From Corynebacterium breve (GTDB lineage Bacteria; Actinomycetota; Actinomycetes; Mycobacteriales; Mycobacteriaceae), in contig NZ_CP126969.1 of the NCBI RefSeq assembly GCF_030252165.1, positions 930,001 through 994,000 of the forward strand: DNA of 64,000 nt, in the 5' to 3' direction. Below the pieces are notes generated by a model. The model was not told where the DNA came from, did not search any database, and saw only the letters and a program-made list of their open reading frames with translations. Position numbers and translations under genes: made by a program. Positions 37,941-44,612 of the stretch are shown in pieces (the stretch's first letter is position 1; every line of letters begins with the position of its first letter).

Positions 37941-38567
37941 GAATGGGGTCAGATTGATTCCGGTATAAGCAGAGCACTCGACGGTGACGCCAGCGGTCTT
38001 GAGCGAAGCCTGGAACTCGTCTCAATCCTTGTTACTGATTGTGGCCCTGAGAATGCCTACCCCGAGGGAATCAACTAGATTTCCTAGCCGACGCGGTGCT
38101 GCACTTTGATAGTGCGGCACCGCTTCTTTTCGGGCAGGTGGGATTGGGTGTTTGTGACGATGGTGTCAGTTCAAACGAACGATCGCGGCTCGCACGGGGC
38201 CATGAACCACCGAGTCCAAGGATGACACCATGGCCACCGCCACTGCCCTGCGAGTAGGGGACGTTCTGCCCGCGCTGAAAACCATGAAGTACCTCTTTAA
38301 ACCGTAAAGGTGCCGAGGCTACCGCGCCCATGCCAATGAGACTCCCGAGCTAGGCATTTGTATTTCAAGCCCCCACACTGTGAAGCGTAGGGGCTTGTCT
38401 GCGTACCTGCCATACGCGAACCCAAGGTCGGGCCGTCCGCCGTCCATCTGGTAGAGCCTTTATGGCGAGGTGCCTGAGCGTTCCGATAGTGAAGGATCTG
38501 CATCTAGGTTCGCCGACATGGCTGGCACATTGCCAGTAGTCGGCTCGCGCCGGAACGCTGGTAGTAC
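37941..38567. other. 627-bp non-coding stretch with element remnants
   Basis: Contains the ~75-bp repeat shared with 42149 and a 25-codon frame at 38230-38307 with no recognisable product, possibly the start of a lost gene. A hairpin AAGCCCC/GGGGCTT (38367-38396) lies further on. No complete gene is seen. Confidence 0.5.
38131..38205 (+). repeat. Direct repeat, left copy, bracketing the two-component cassette
   Basis: Starts GGGCAGGTGGGATTGGGTGT and contains GTCAGTTCAAACGAACGA. It matches 42149-42223 with only a few changes, in the same orientation. It looks like the end of some other mobile element. Confidence 0.75.
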
Positions 38568-38942
38568 TTAGGTTGCTGCGTGAGCCTCGCTTTGCTTAAG
38601 CCATTCCTGGTAGCTCGGAACGACTACAAAACCTACAAACATGCAGGCCGGAAAAATTAGCATTGACAAAGAGAGTTTATTGAGCAGGACGACTGCAACA
38701 AAGATGACCGTGAAAGACACTATGGATACGCGATTTAGCTCCACGGGGGAGCGCTTACGCCTAAACATAGCCACGATGACGGTGGCAACAATAGCCACCA
38801 AGATCAACAGCAGACTGTTGATAACAAGCTGAGTCGTGTTTGTGTTGATACTTTCGACAAGTTGGTTAGCCGCATTCGTTGCTGTGGATAGTGCGTAGAA
38901 GACGGACAAGCCGAAAGTGAAAGCATATCTATTATTAATCAT
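38568..38942 (-). CDS. Small membrane protein, candidate immunity protein
   Basis: 124 residues from ATG 38942. About four hydrophobic segments (YAFTFGLSVFYALSTATNAA, LVINSLLLILVAIVATVIVAMF, VSIVSFTVIFVAVVLLNKL, LSMLIFPACMFVGFVVV) are separated by a basic loop (RRKRSP). Its ATG overlaps the TGA of the preceding secreted-protein frame in an ATGA junction, so translation is coupled to that frame. No family recognised. By position and topology it could protect against, or export, the secreted product; this is inference only. GTG 38948 is an alternative start. Confidence 0.68.
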   Translation of the reverse strand: MINNRYAFTFGLSVFYALSTATNAANQLVESINTNTTQLVINSLLLILVAIVATVIVAMFRRKRSPVELNRVSIVSFTVIFVAVVLLNKLSLSMLIFPACMFVGFVVVPSYQEWLKQSEAHAAT

Positions 38943-39740
38943 GCACACCCATTGGTATATTCATCTGGAGTAACACCGATAACACCCGATCCTGCTCCAA
39001 TATAGCCGACTTTCAACTGGGCGCCCTTATTGCCGGCTACCGCCCGCGTCGCTGTTTCGGTGACGTGGATTGAGTTCTTCACCCACCATGCCGCGATGGC
39101 AGGGCCGAACGGTGCCGGAACCGCTAGCCAAAAAGGACCAACTGCAGCTGCGGCAGCGCCGCCGGCAGCCAATTTGCGGGTCTCTTCCTTACTGAAATAC
39201 ACATGTCCTGAAACAACCCCCCCATGTCCAGCGTGGGTCGACTGTGATCGGATAGACGGCTGATTCGTCCTTCTCCACATACTGAGTTAGTGTTTTTCCA
39301 TCGGTAGTGAACCATGTGTTCACAGCGTTCCCGTTGGCATCTTTAGCCCACGGATCGGAAATGCGGATAGTGATCTGTCCATCCTGCTCTACGAAGAAGA
39401 ATCCATCGCGCTCAACGATGATCGCCCCGTCGGGAAGACCGAGGTCAAAAGTTCTAATGTGAGAAGACTCTGGGGAGTCGATAGTGAACACTGTCTGTTG
39501 TCCGCCTGCCACAGGGATTGTTTCAGCGTTACCTTGATCATCGTCAGGCGTAACACTTGGGGCGTGATTGCCACTTGCATCTGTATCTAGTGAGGAGATG
39601 TCGGCAGGTGAGGTGATGACTGTTCCGTTTGCCTGTTGGGACACCACGGGGGTGTCTGCAGACGCGTCAGGAATTATAGTGGCGAAAGCCACCGCGGTGG
39701 CAAGTAATGGTGTGAGGAACTTTCGGCTCTTCTGAATCAT
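38939..39740 (-). pseudogene. Secreted protein interrupted by frameshift at a G7 tract (or phase-variable)
   Basis: The first frame (39740 to 39189, 183 residues) starts with signal peptide MIQKSRKFLTPLLATAVAFA, cleaved near ASA, followed by a Thr/Asp-rich stretch and an FxxDG-type beta domain ending SAVYPITVDPRWTW. It then runs out of frame at a seven-G run (plus-strand C7 at 39217-39223). With six Gs the protein continues as GVVSGHVYFSKEETRKLA into an Ala/Gly/Pro-rich hydrophobic segment (GPFWLAVPAPFGPAIAAWW) and ends EYTNGCA, 266 residues in all. The layout of a YPITVDP-type propart plus a small hydrophobic C-terminal module recalls secreted actinobacterial bacteriocin-like proteins. GGAG lies seven bases before the ATG. 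Confidence 0.68.
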
Positions 39741-39763
39741 AGAATTACTCCGTATGTGAGGGA

Positions 39764-39792
39764 ACTATGACAAGGCTCAGAGTATTCTGCAA
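39764..39792 (-). promoter_or_regulatory. Candidate promoter of secreted-protein gene
   Basis: On the minus strand TTGCAG (39792-39787), a 17-base spacer and CATAGT (39769-39764) lie just ahead of the ribosome site and ATG 39740. Confidence 0.45.
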
Positions 39793-39821
39793 GGTGGTTT
39801 TGTGGGCGTGTCCAGGTGTTT

Positions 39822-39839
39822 TGTATCGCTTGCGATACA
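39822..39839. promoter_or_regulatory. Perfect 18-bp palindrome, candidate response-regulator operator
   Basis: TGTATCGC-TT-GCGATACA is a perfect palindrome in the 168-bp gap between the response-regulator stop and the secreted-protein start, centred about 60 bp upstream of the candidate -10. Two AGGTG repeats exactly 22 bp apart (39792 and 39814) lie between it and the -35. Confidence 0.6.
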
Positions 39840-39908
39840 CCTCAAAGGGGTCATTAGCTGAACCGATGGGGCTGCATGTCTTGGGAAACAACAGATGGAC
39901 GAAAGCGA

Positions 39909-40562
39909 CTAGCGCTGGTATGAGTCTTTGACCGACTGGTACTTAACAGCAAGATCGACGCGGTTTCGAGCGGAGAATCGCCAGAAGAGGTGCGAGATCA
40001 CTGTTCTGACTGTGATCTCCGCCAGGCGTAGCGATTCACCGATTTCTCTATTTGTTTTCCCCTCGGAGATTAAGGAGAGGATGACTTGTTCACGATGACT
40101 AAGAGATGGAGCGACAGGTTTGCTGCTGTCGAGGTCTTCATCAGGGGTTCTAATTTTAACAAGTCGGCTGAGGCAGTCCGGAGAGAGGCTTGTTCCTCCG
40201 TGTGTTGCAACGCGTATCGAGTGGATTATTGTCTCTGGCTCCTGGCCTTTAATGATGTACCCCACAGCGCCAAGGCTGAGGCATCTGAGCATGGTTTCGT
40301 CAGTATCGAAAGCAGTCATCGAGACAAAGAGTGGAGGATGGTCGTGTTTTCTGATGAGCTGTAACAGGTCGATACCATCAATATCAGGCATGTAAACATC
40401 CGATAAGATGAGGTCACATATGTTGGACTCTAACCAATGAAGTGCCTTGCGGCCTGTTGTTGCTGTGCCCACTACTTCTAGGTCCTGGGTGGTAGCGAAG
40501 TACGTGGGGAATGACTCGAGGATGGTGGGATCGTCATCGACGAGCAAAAGTTTTGTGGTCAC
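39909..40562 (-). CDS. NarL/LuxR-family response regulator
   Basis: 217 residues from GTG 40562. The receiver domain has acidic LLLVDDDP and phosphoacceptor Asp55 in LILSDVYMPDIDG, Thr/Ser in FVSMTAFD and Lys in GYIIKGQE. The C-terminal LuxR-type helix-turn-helix is SHREQVILSLISEGKTNREIGESLRLAEITVRTVISHLFWR. The GTG start overlaps the TGA of the small peptide gene, so both are translated together. It is expected to be phosphorylated by the kinase encoded at 40748-41803 and to bind the nearby palindrome. Confidence 0.9.
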   Translation of the reverse strand: MTTKLLLVDDDPTILESFPTYFATTQDLEVVGTATTGRKALHWLESNICDLILSDVYMPDIDGIDLLQLIRKHDHPPLFVSMTAFDTDETMLRCLSLGAVGYIIKGQEPETIIHSIRVATHGGTSLSPDCLSRLVKIRTPDEDLDSSKPVAPSLSHREQVILSLISEGKTNREIGESLRLAEITVRTVISHLFWRFSARNRVDLAVKYQSVKDSYQR

Positions 40563-40720
40563 CCTTTACACCACGGCAACTCTGGTTTTTTCGCGCAGCT
40601 CAGCCAATCGTTGATGCCGTAGACCACTGCAAGGGTGGTTTCTTCTGCGGGAGGAGCGGTTAATGCAGGGGTGAGCGGCAAGAGCGCGCCCAGGATTGCG
40701 TATGTGGTCGTTTTGATCAT
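40559..40720 (-). CDS. 53-aa secreted two-cysteine peptide between kinase and regulator (candidate signal peptide)
   Basis: ATG 40720 to TGA 40559. The N-terminus MIKTTTYAILGALLPLTPAL is a Sec-type signal with likely cleavage near LTA-PPAEE. The mature ~31 residues end in DWLSCAKKPELPWCKG, with two Cys eight residues apart that could form a disulfide loop. It lies 27 bases after the kinase stop, and its stop overlaps the GTG of the response regulator. Conserved placement between sensor and regulator with an export signal suggests a peptide pheromone or accessory sensor ligand; that role is inference. A different frame of similar length on the same strand has no signal features. Confidence 0.65.
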   Translation of the reverse strand: MIKTTTYAILGALLPLTPALTAPPAEETTLAVVYGINDWLSCAKKPELPWCKG

Positions 40721-40747
40721 GCTTATAGTGATAGCCCATCGCGTGTC

Positions 40748-41803
40748 TTAATGAAAGGGGATGTGGGCAGTGATGCCCCATTGGTGGTCATCACTGAATG
40801 TTCTCAGCGTTCCACCGACAGCGGATAGTACGTGGAGCATATTGGCCAGCCCGAGACCTGTTGAGTCTGAGGTCGAATTCTTCGTGGGGGCGTGGTGGTT
40901 AGTGATGCTGAGTGCGATGCCTTGGTCGTTGGTGATGGCGTCGATAGTCACAGTGGATTGGGGCGTGGCGTGTTTGATGATGTTGGTTGAGGCTTCGCTG
41001 AGCACGCGTTGCAGAGCGGTGTTGTGCAGCGTCATGGTTACCGGGGTGTCCAGTTCTGCGGAGGTTGTGACGGTGAAACCATGGTCACGGAGTCGTTGAA
41101 TAAAGGATTCCAGGGTGTTCGGAAAACTTGCAGTGGGCCGTGTATTGGGCTGGGTATTGAGGGCTGTGAGTAGTTGGCGGATTCTATCGAGAGTGTTGCG
41201 GGCTGTGTGCGCTGCCTTTTTGAGTTCTTTGTGGCGTTGAGGGGTAGTGAGGGCAAGCGTTTCCAACTGAACGATCAGTGAAGTTAGGTCGGAAGCGATG
41301 GTGTCATGCAGCAGGCTGGTGAGTTCCTGGATTCTTGATTTCCTCAGTAGCTGGTCATGGTGCCGTTGCTTGTGGGTGCGGTTGATCCAGAAGCCCAACA
41401 GGTAGGCCAACAAAATGATGGTAAGGAAGATGAACAGGGCTATAAGGTCGAAATGAATGTGGCCTTTGATGGGAGAGTAGAAACCACCGAGCGTGATTGT
41501 CGTTGCGATCACTGCAGCTAGGAGTTGGCGATCAGTGGCGATGAGTGCGGTGATGAGGAAGATTCCGAGAAAGATTTCTAGGCCAGTGGAATGGCCGGCC
41601 AGCAGTGTGCCGATGAAGGCTGCGATGTAAGTCGTGATGCTGGCGAACGGGTAGCGGGGGGAGCCGATCAAGCTGAGGGCTTGAATGATGACCAACCCGG
41701 TGAACAGTGGCGTGACTTCGGTTTCATTGGCAATGCCGACAACACCGAAAATCAAGGCGACTGTCGCCAGTGCAAAAGTGGTAGGAAAACGCTGGACAGG
41801 CAT
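40748..41803 (-). CDS. Sensor histidine kinase, HisKA_3/NarX-DesK type
   Basis: 351 residues from ATG 41803. About six membrane segments fill the first ~190 residues, with almost no extracytoplasmic domain, as in sensors for lipophilic signals or peptides. The dimerisation domain is SRIQELTSLLHDTIASDLTSL with phosphoacceptor His. The ATP domain has SEASTNIIKHATPQS (N box) and DSTGLGLANMLHVLSAVGG (G box). TAACCT seven bases before the ATG supports this start over the longer frame to 42001. First gene of the kinase-peptide-regulator operon. Confidence 0.88.
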   Translation of the reverse strand: MPVQRFPTTFALATVALIFGVVGIANETEVTPLFTGLVIIQALSLIGSPRYPFASITTYIAAFIGTLLAGHSTGLEIFLGIFLITALIATDRQLLAAVIATTITLGGFYSPIKGHIHFDLIALFIFLTIILLAYLLGFWINRTHKQRHHDQLLRKSRIQELTSLLHDTIASDLTSLIVQLETLALTTPQRHKELKKAAHTARNTLDRIRQLLTALNTQPNTRPTASFPNTLESFIQRLRDHGFTVTTSAELDTPVTMTLHNTALQRVLSEASTNIIKHATPQSTVTIDAITNDQGIALSITNHHAPTKNSTSDSTGLGLANMLHVLSAVGGTLRTFSDDHQWGITAHIPFH

Positions 41804-41816
41804 GGATTTGAGGTTA
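41804..41816 (-). promoter_or_regulatory. -10-like TAACCT, leaderless start of sensor kinase
   Basis: On the minus strand TAACCT (41816-41811) lies seven bases before ATG 41803. Confidence 0.45.
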
Positions 41817-42235
41817 CCCAGTCGATCCCGCACCGCGTACTTGCACCAGGCTTCCTGCCGATTCGAAGGTCGAGGACAGGCCGCAAGTAGAAGTGTTGCG
41901 CACTGACAAGGAGAGCTGGCATTTCCCACGAGCGGAACGGATCTGTGGGTTCGTTCGTGGTGGACCGCCCAGGGCAATCGATCTTGCTGGTCAGGTTTCA
42001 CATACGGTCAACAGGCCATTAGGTTACAAAGGTGAAATATTTTCACACGCGAATCGTTAAATTGGTATTACGCGAATCCGTCTACCAAGGTTGCAAGCCG
42101 AACCATTGCAGTGGTGTGACCTTAATGTTGGTCGTGGGTTGCTTTCGGGCAGGTGGGATTGGGTGTTTGTGACGATGGGGTCAGTTCAAACGAACGACCG
42201 CGGCCCACACGGGGCCGGGGTTTCTGGAAGGACTC
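41817..42235. other. About 420-bp region between kinase promoter and IS3 copy 2
   Basis: No supported gene. Should contain the upstream promoter part for the kinase operon. The last ~90 bp hold the right copy of the mobile-element repeat. Confidence 0.5.
42149..42223 (+). repeat. Direct repeat, right copy, bracketing the two-component cassette
   Basis: Matches 38131-38205 (GGGCAGGTGGGATTGGGTGT...GTTCAAACGAACGA...) in the same orientation. IS3 copy 2 begins thirteen bases further on. Confidence 0.75.
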
Positions 42236-42292
42236 TGAGGCGGCCTGGGTTGGTCGGAGACTAGGTTTTACCCTAGGAGGACGATCAGCATC

Positions 42293-42625
42293 ATGGCACG
42301 GCCCAGCAAGTACGACACCGCCACCCAACAACGCGCGGTACGCATGTACTTCGAACGTCTCGAAGACGGCGACATCTCCAAAGCAGCCGCCCGCCGAGAA
42401 ATCGGCGAACTACTCGGCGTAAAGGAATCCACCCTGCGCAACTGGATCCGAAAACAGGAAAAGCAGGAACAAGCACCCCAGCCCGGCTCCCTGTCCTACG
42501 AGCAGCTCCAGGCTGCCTACGAGGAGCAGGCCAAGGAAGTCGCCAAACTGCGACGAGCCAATGACATCCTCAAGACGGCGTCAGCTTTTTTCGCCCAGGC
42601 GGAGCTCGACCGCAAACTTCGGTAG
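42293..42625 (+). CDS. IS3-family OrfA (copy 2)
   Basis: 110 residues, helix-turn-helix plus leucine-zipper-like helix, identical to copy 1. The T6 run at 42586-42591 is the probable -1 slippery site for making the OrfAB fusion transposase. Confidence 0.92.
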   Translation: MARPSKYDTATQQRAVRMYFERLEDGDISKAAARREIGELLGVKESTLRNWIRKQEKQEQAPQPGSLSYEQLQAAYEEQAKEVAKLRRANDILKTASAFFAQAELDRKLR

Positions 42626-42627
42626 TC

Positions 42628-43557
42628 GTGGATTTCATCCGCACCTACCGGAACCGCTTCGGGGTCGAGTCAATCTGCGAGACCTTGACTGCCCACGGCA
42701 TCGCGATTGCCCCGAGCACCTTTTACGCCCACCAGTCCCGCGGCTTCGGCCCCACCGACGCCGAGTTGGATGAGGCCTACGCCGCCCACCGCATCTACCG
42801 ATTGTGGGAGGACAACCGCAAGGTCTATGGCCGGCGCAAGCTCTGGAAAGCAGCCATCCGTGACGGCATGCTTATTGGTCGTGACCAGGTGGAACGACTG
42901 ATGAAGATCACCGGTATTCGTGGTGTGTCCCGCGGGATGCACCGCAAGAAGACGACCGTGGCCAATCCTGCGCACCGCCGGCACCCAGACCTGGTGGACC
43001 GTCGGTGGACCTACCCCTGGCATCCGGATCAGTGGTGGATCGCGGACTTCACCTACGCCTGGACCAGGGAGGGATTCTGCTACGTCGCCTTCATCGTCGA
43101 CGCCTACTCGCGGCAGGTCCTCGGCTGGGTCGTCACCACGGTGATGGACACCAGGATGGTGCTCATGGCCCTGGAACACGCGTTGTTCAGTCGCAGACGC
43201 ACCCGCATGGATTTCACCGCCACCGGCATCGTCCATTACTCGGACGCCGGGGCGCAATACACCTCGCTGGCGTTTACCGACGCGCTGGCAGACGCCGGAC
43301 TCCAGGGCTCGATCGGCTCGGTCGGTGATGCCTTGGACAACGCGATGATGGAGTCGACGATCGGGCTGTACAAGACTGAGCTCATCGACGTCGATCCCGC
43401 ACGCACATGGAGGGATGCCCGGGAGGTCGAAACGGAAACGGCATCCTGGATCTATTGGTATAATCACCAGCGTCTGCACTCGTCGATCGGTGACGTTCCC
43501 CCGATCGAATACGAGCAGGACTACGAGGAATTCAACACCACCCGAAAAGCCCAGTAA
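42628..43557 (+). CDS. IS3-family OrfB transposase (copy 2)
   Basis: 309 residues from GTG 42628. HTH_21-like N-terminus (RKVYGRRKLWKAAIRDG), then the rve/DDE integrase core: Asp in WWIADFTYAW, Asp in VHYSDAGAQYTSLAF, Glu in NAMMESTIGLYKTELID, and the C-terminal YNHQRLHSSIGDVPPIEYEQ typical of the family. It is in the -1 frame relative to OrfA with the frame open across the junction, so the active protein is most likely OrfAB. Confidence 0.93.
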   Translation: MDFIRTYRNRFGVESICETLTAHGIAIAPSTFYAHQSRGFGPTDAELDEAYAAHRIYRLWEDNRKVYGRRKLWKAAIRDGMLIGRDQVERLMKITGIRGVSRGMHRKKTTVANPAHRRHPDLVDRRWTYPWHPDQWWIADFTYAWTREGFCYVAFIVDAYSRQVLGWVVTTVMDTRMVLMALEHALFSRRRTRMDFTATGIVHYSDAGAQYTSLAFTDALADAGLQGSIGSVGDALDNAMMESTIGLYKTELIDVDPARTWRDAREVETETASWIYWYNHQRLHSSIGDVPPIEYEQDYEEFNTTRKAQ

Positions 43558-43657
43558 GGCTTTTACCCGTAGTCTCCGAAAAACTCAGGCCGATTCACCG
43601 CACGAAAAGCCCAGTAAGGCTTTTGCCCGTAGTCTCCACAAAACTCAGGCCGATTCA
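43543..43657 (+). repeat. Tandem pair of 55-bp IS right ends
   Basis: 43543-43597 (end of copy 2) and 43603-43657 match at 52 of 55 positions, both starting CGAAAAGCCCAGTAAGGC and ending GGCCGATTCA. The second is a leftover right end of an earlier, slightly different relative of the same IS, inserted in the mod gene. Confidence 0.88.
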
Positions 43658-44610
43658 GGCAGCTTGGTAAAGACACAATTTCGTTTTATCAAGAGCGAGG
43701 TGATCTTGAGTTAATAGATGGGCGTCCAGCTTTGAGGATGCGCCCCGATGATGAGGACGCAAATACCTATCATCCGTTCTGGTCACATCTATTCGCGAAG
43801 GATGTTTACGGAACTGCGGAATCCGCAAACCTTGAATTGAAAGAATATTTTGGCACCAAAGATGTCTTTGACACGGTTAAGCCAGTCCGATTGATTCGCG
43901 CGCTCTTAGGGCATATGCGTGGCGTAGAAAACGACACCGATTTTACGGTCATAGATTTCTTTTCAGGATCAGCGACTACAGCAGAGGCGGTCTTGGACAT
44001 CAACGCTCGAGAAGGTCTCGGTCTAAAGTACATCCTGGTGCAGTTGGATGATGGTATTGCAGAAGACAGAATCGCTCGGACCCTAGGATTCGCGACGATT
44101 GATCAAATCGGTCGTGAACGTATTAAGCGCGCTGCTGCAAAAATCAAGGAAGAGACCGGTGCGGACATAGACTACGGTTTTAAGCTTTTCCGTTTGGATG
44201 AGCCGTCCGAGCAGACGATTGACCAGCTGTATGAGTTTGATCCATCGCAGGGAGCGCTGTTTGAGGGGGACTATGTTTCGAAGTTCGCTACTGATGAAGC
44301 GTCGGGTAAGGACGTGATCCTGACGACGTGGTTGAATCAGGATGGTTTTGGTTTGAATGCTAAACCTGGGCAGGTCAATCTTGCTGGTTACACGCTTGAT
44401 GTCTGCGAGGATTCGGCCTACATTATCGACACGGGCTTGACTAGTGATGACGTGGTGGAGTTGGTGCGCCTGATTGAAACGGGCGAACTAGATGTGTCGC
44501 GGATTGTGGTGTTCGGTTATTCGGTGAAGTTCAATGTGATGCATGAGTTGAAGAAGAATATGAACGTGTTGAAGTCCGGCCGCAATGTCACGGTCATTGA
44601 GAGGCTGTAA
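43658..44610 (+). pseudogene. Type III restriction-modification methyltransferase Mod, 5' truncated
   Basis: The frame is open from the IS remnant (Q-L-G-K-D...) to 44610, about 317 codons. NTYHPFWSHLFAKDVYGTAESANLEL and VKPVRLIRALLGHMRG are typical of the C-terminal half of Mod, and FTVIDFFSGSATTAEAVLD is the SAM-binding motif I. In this beta-class enzyme the catalytic DPPY motif and part of the target domain lie upstream and are gone, replaced by the IS end. It is therefore a non-functional remnant. The stop is two bases before the res start. Confidence 0.88.
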
Positions 44611-44612
44611 GT

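Larger units (their letters stand above)
42236..43597 (+). mobile_element. IS3-family element, copy 2 (apparently intact)
   Basis: 1362 bp with the same terminal inverted repeats as copy 1, beginning TGAGGCGGCC and ending GGCCGATTCA. Both reading frames are intact. Flanks CTC and CCG show no target duplication. Directly after it, a second divergent copy of the last 55 bp of the element follows. Confidence 0.92.

Noticed and set aside
40566..40781. 71-codon minus-strand frame (MGHHCPHPLS...) between kinase and regulator
   Set aside because: It overlaps the kinase 3' end, has no signal or start features, and conflicts with the better supported 53-aa secreted peptide frame.
36576..43600. Target-site duplications for the two IS3 copies
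   Set aside because: Flanking triplets (TAA/GAA and CTC/CCG) do not match, also when left and right flanks of the two copies are exchanged.
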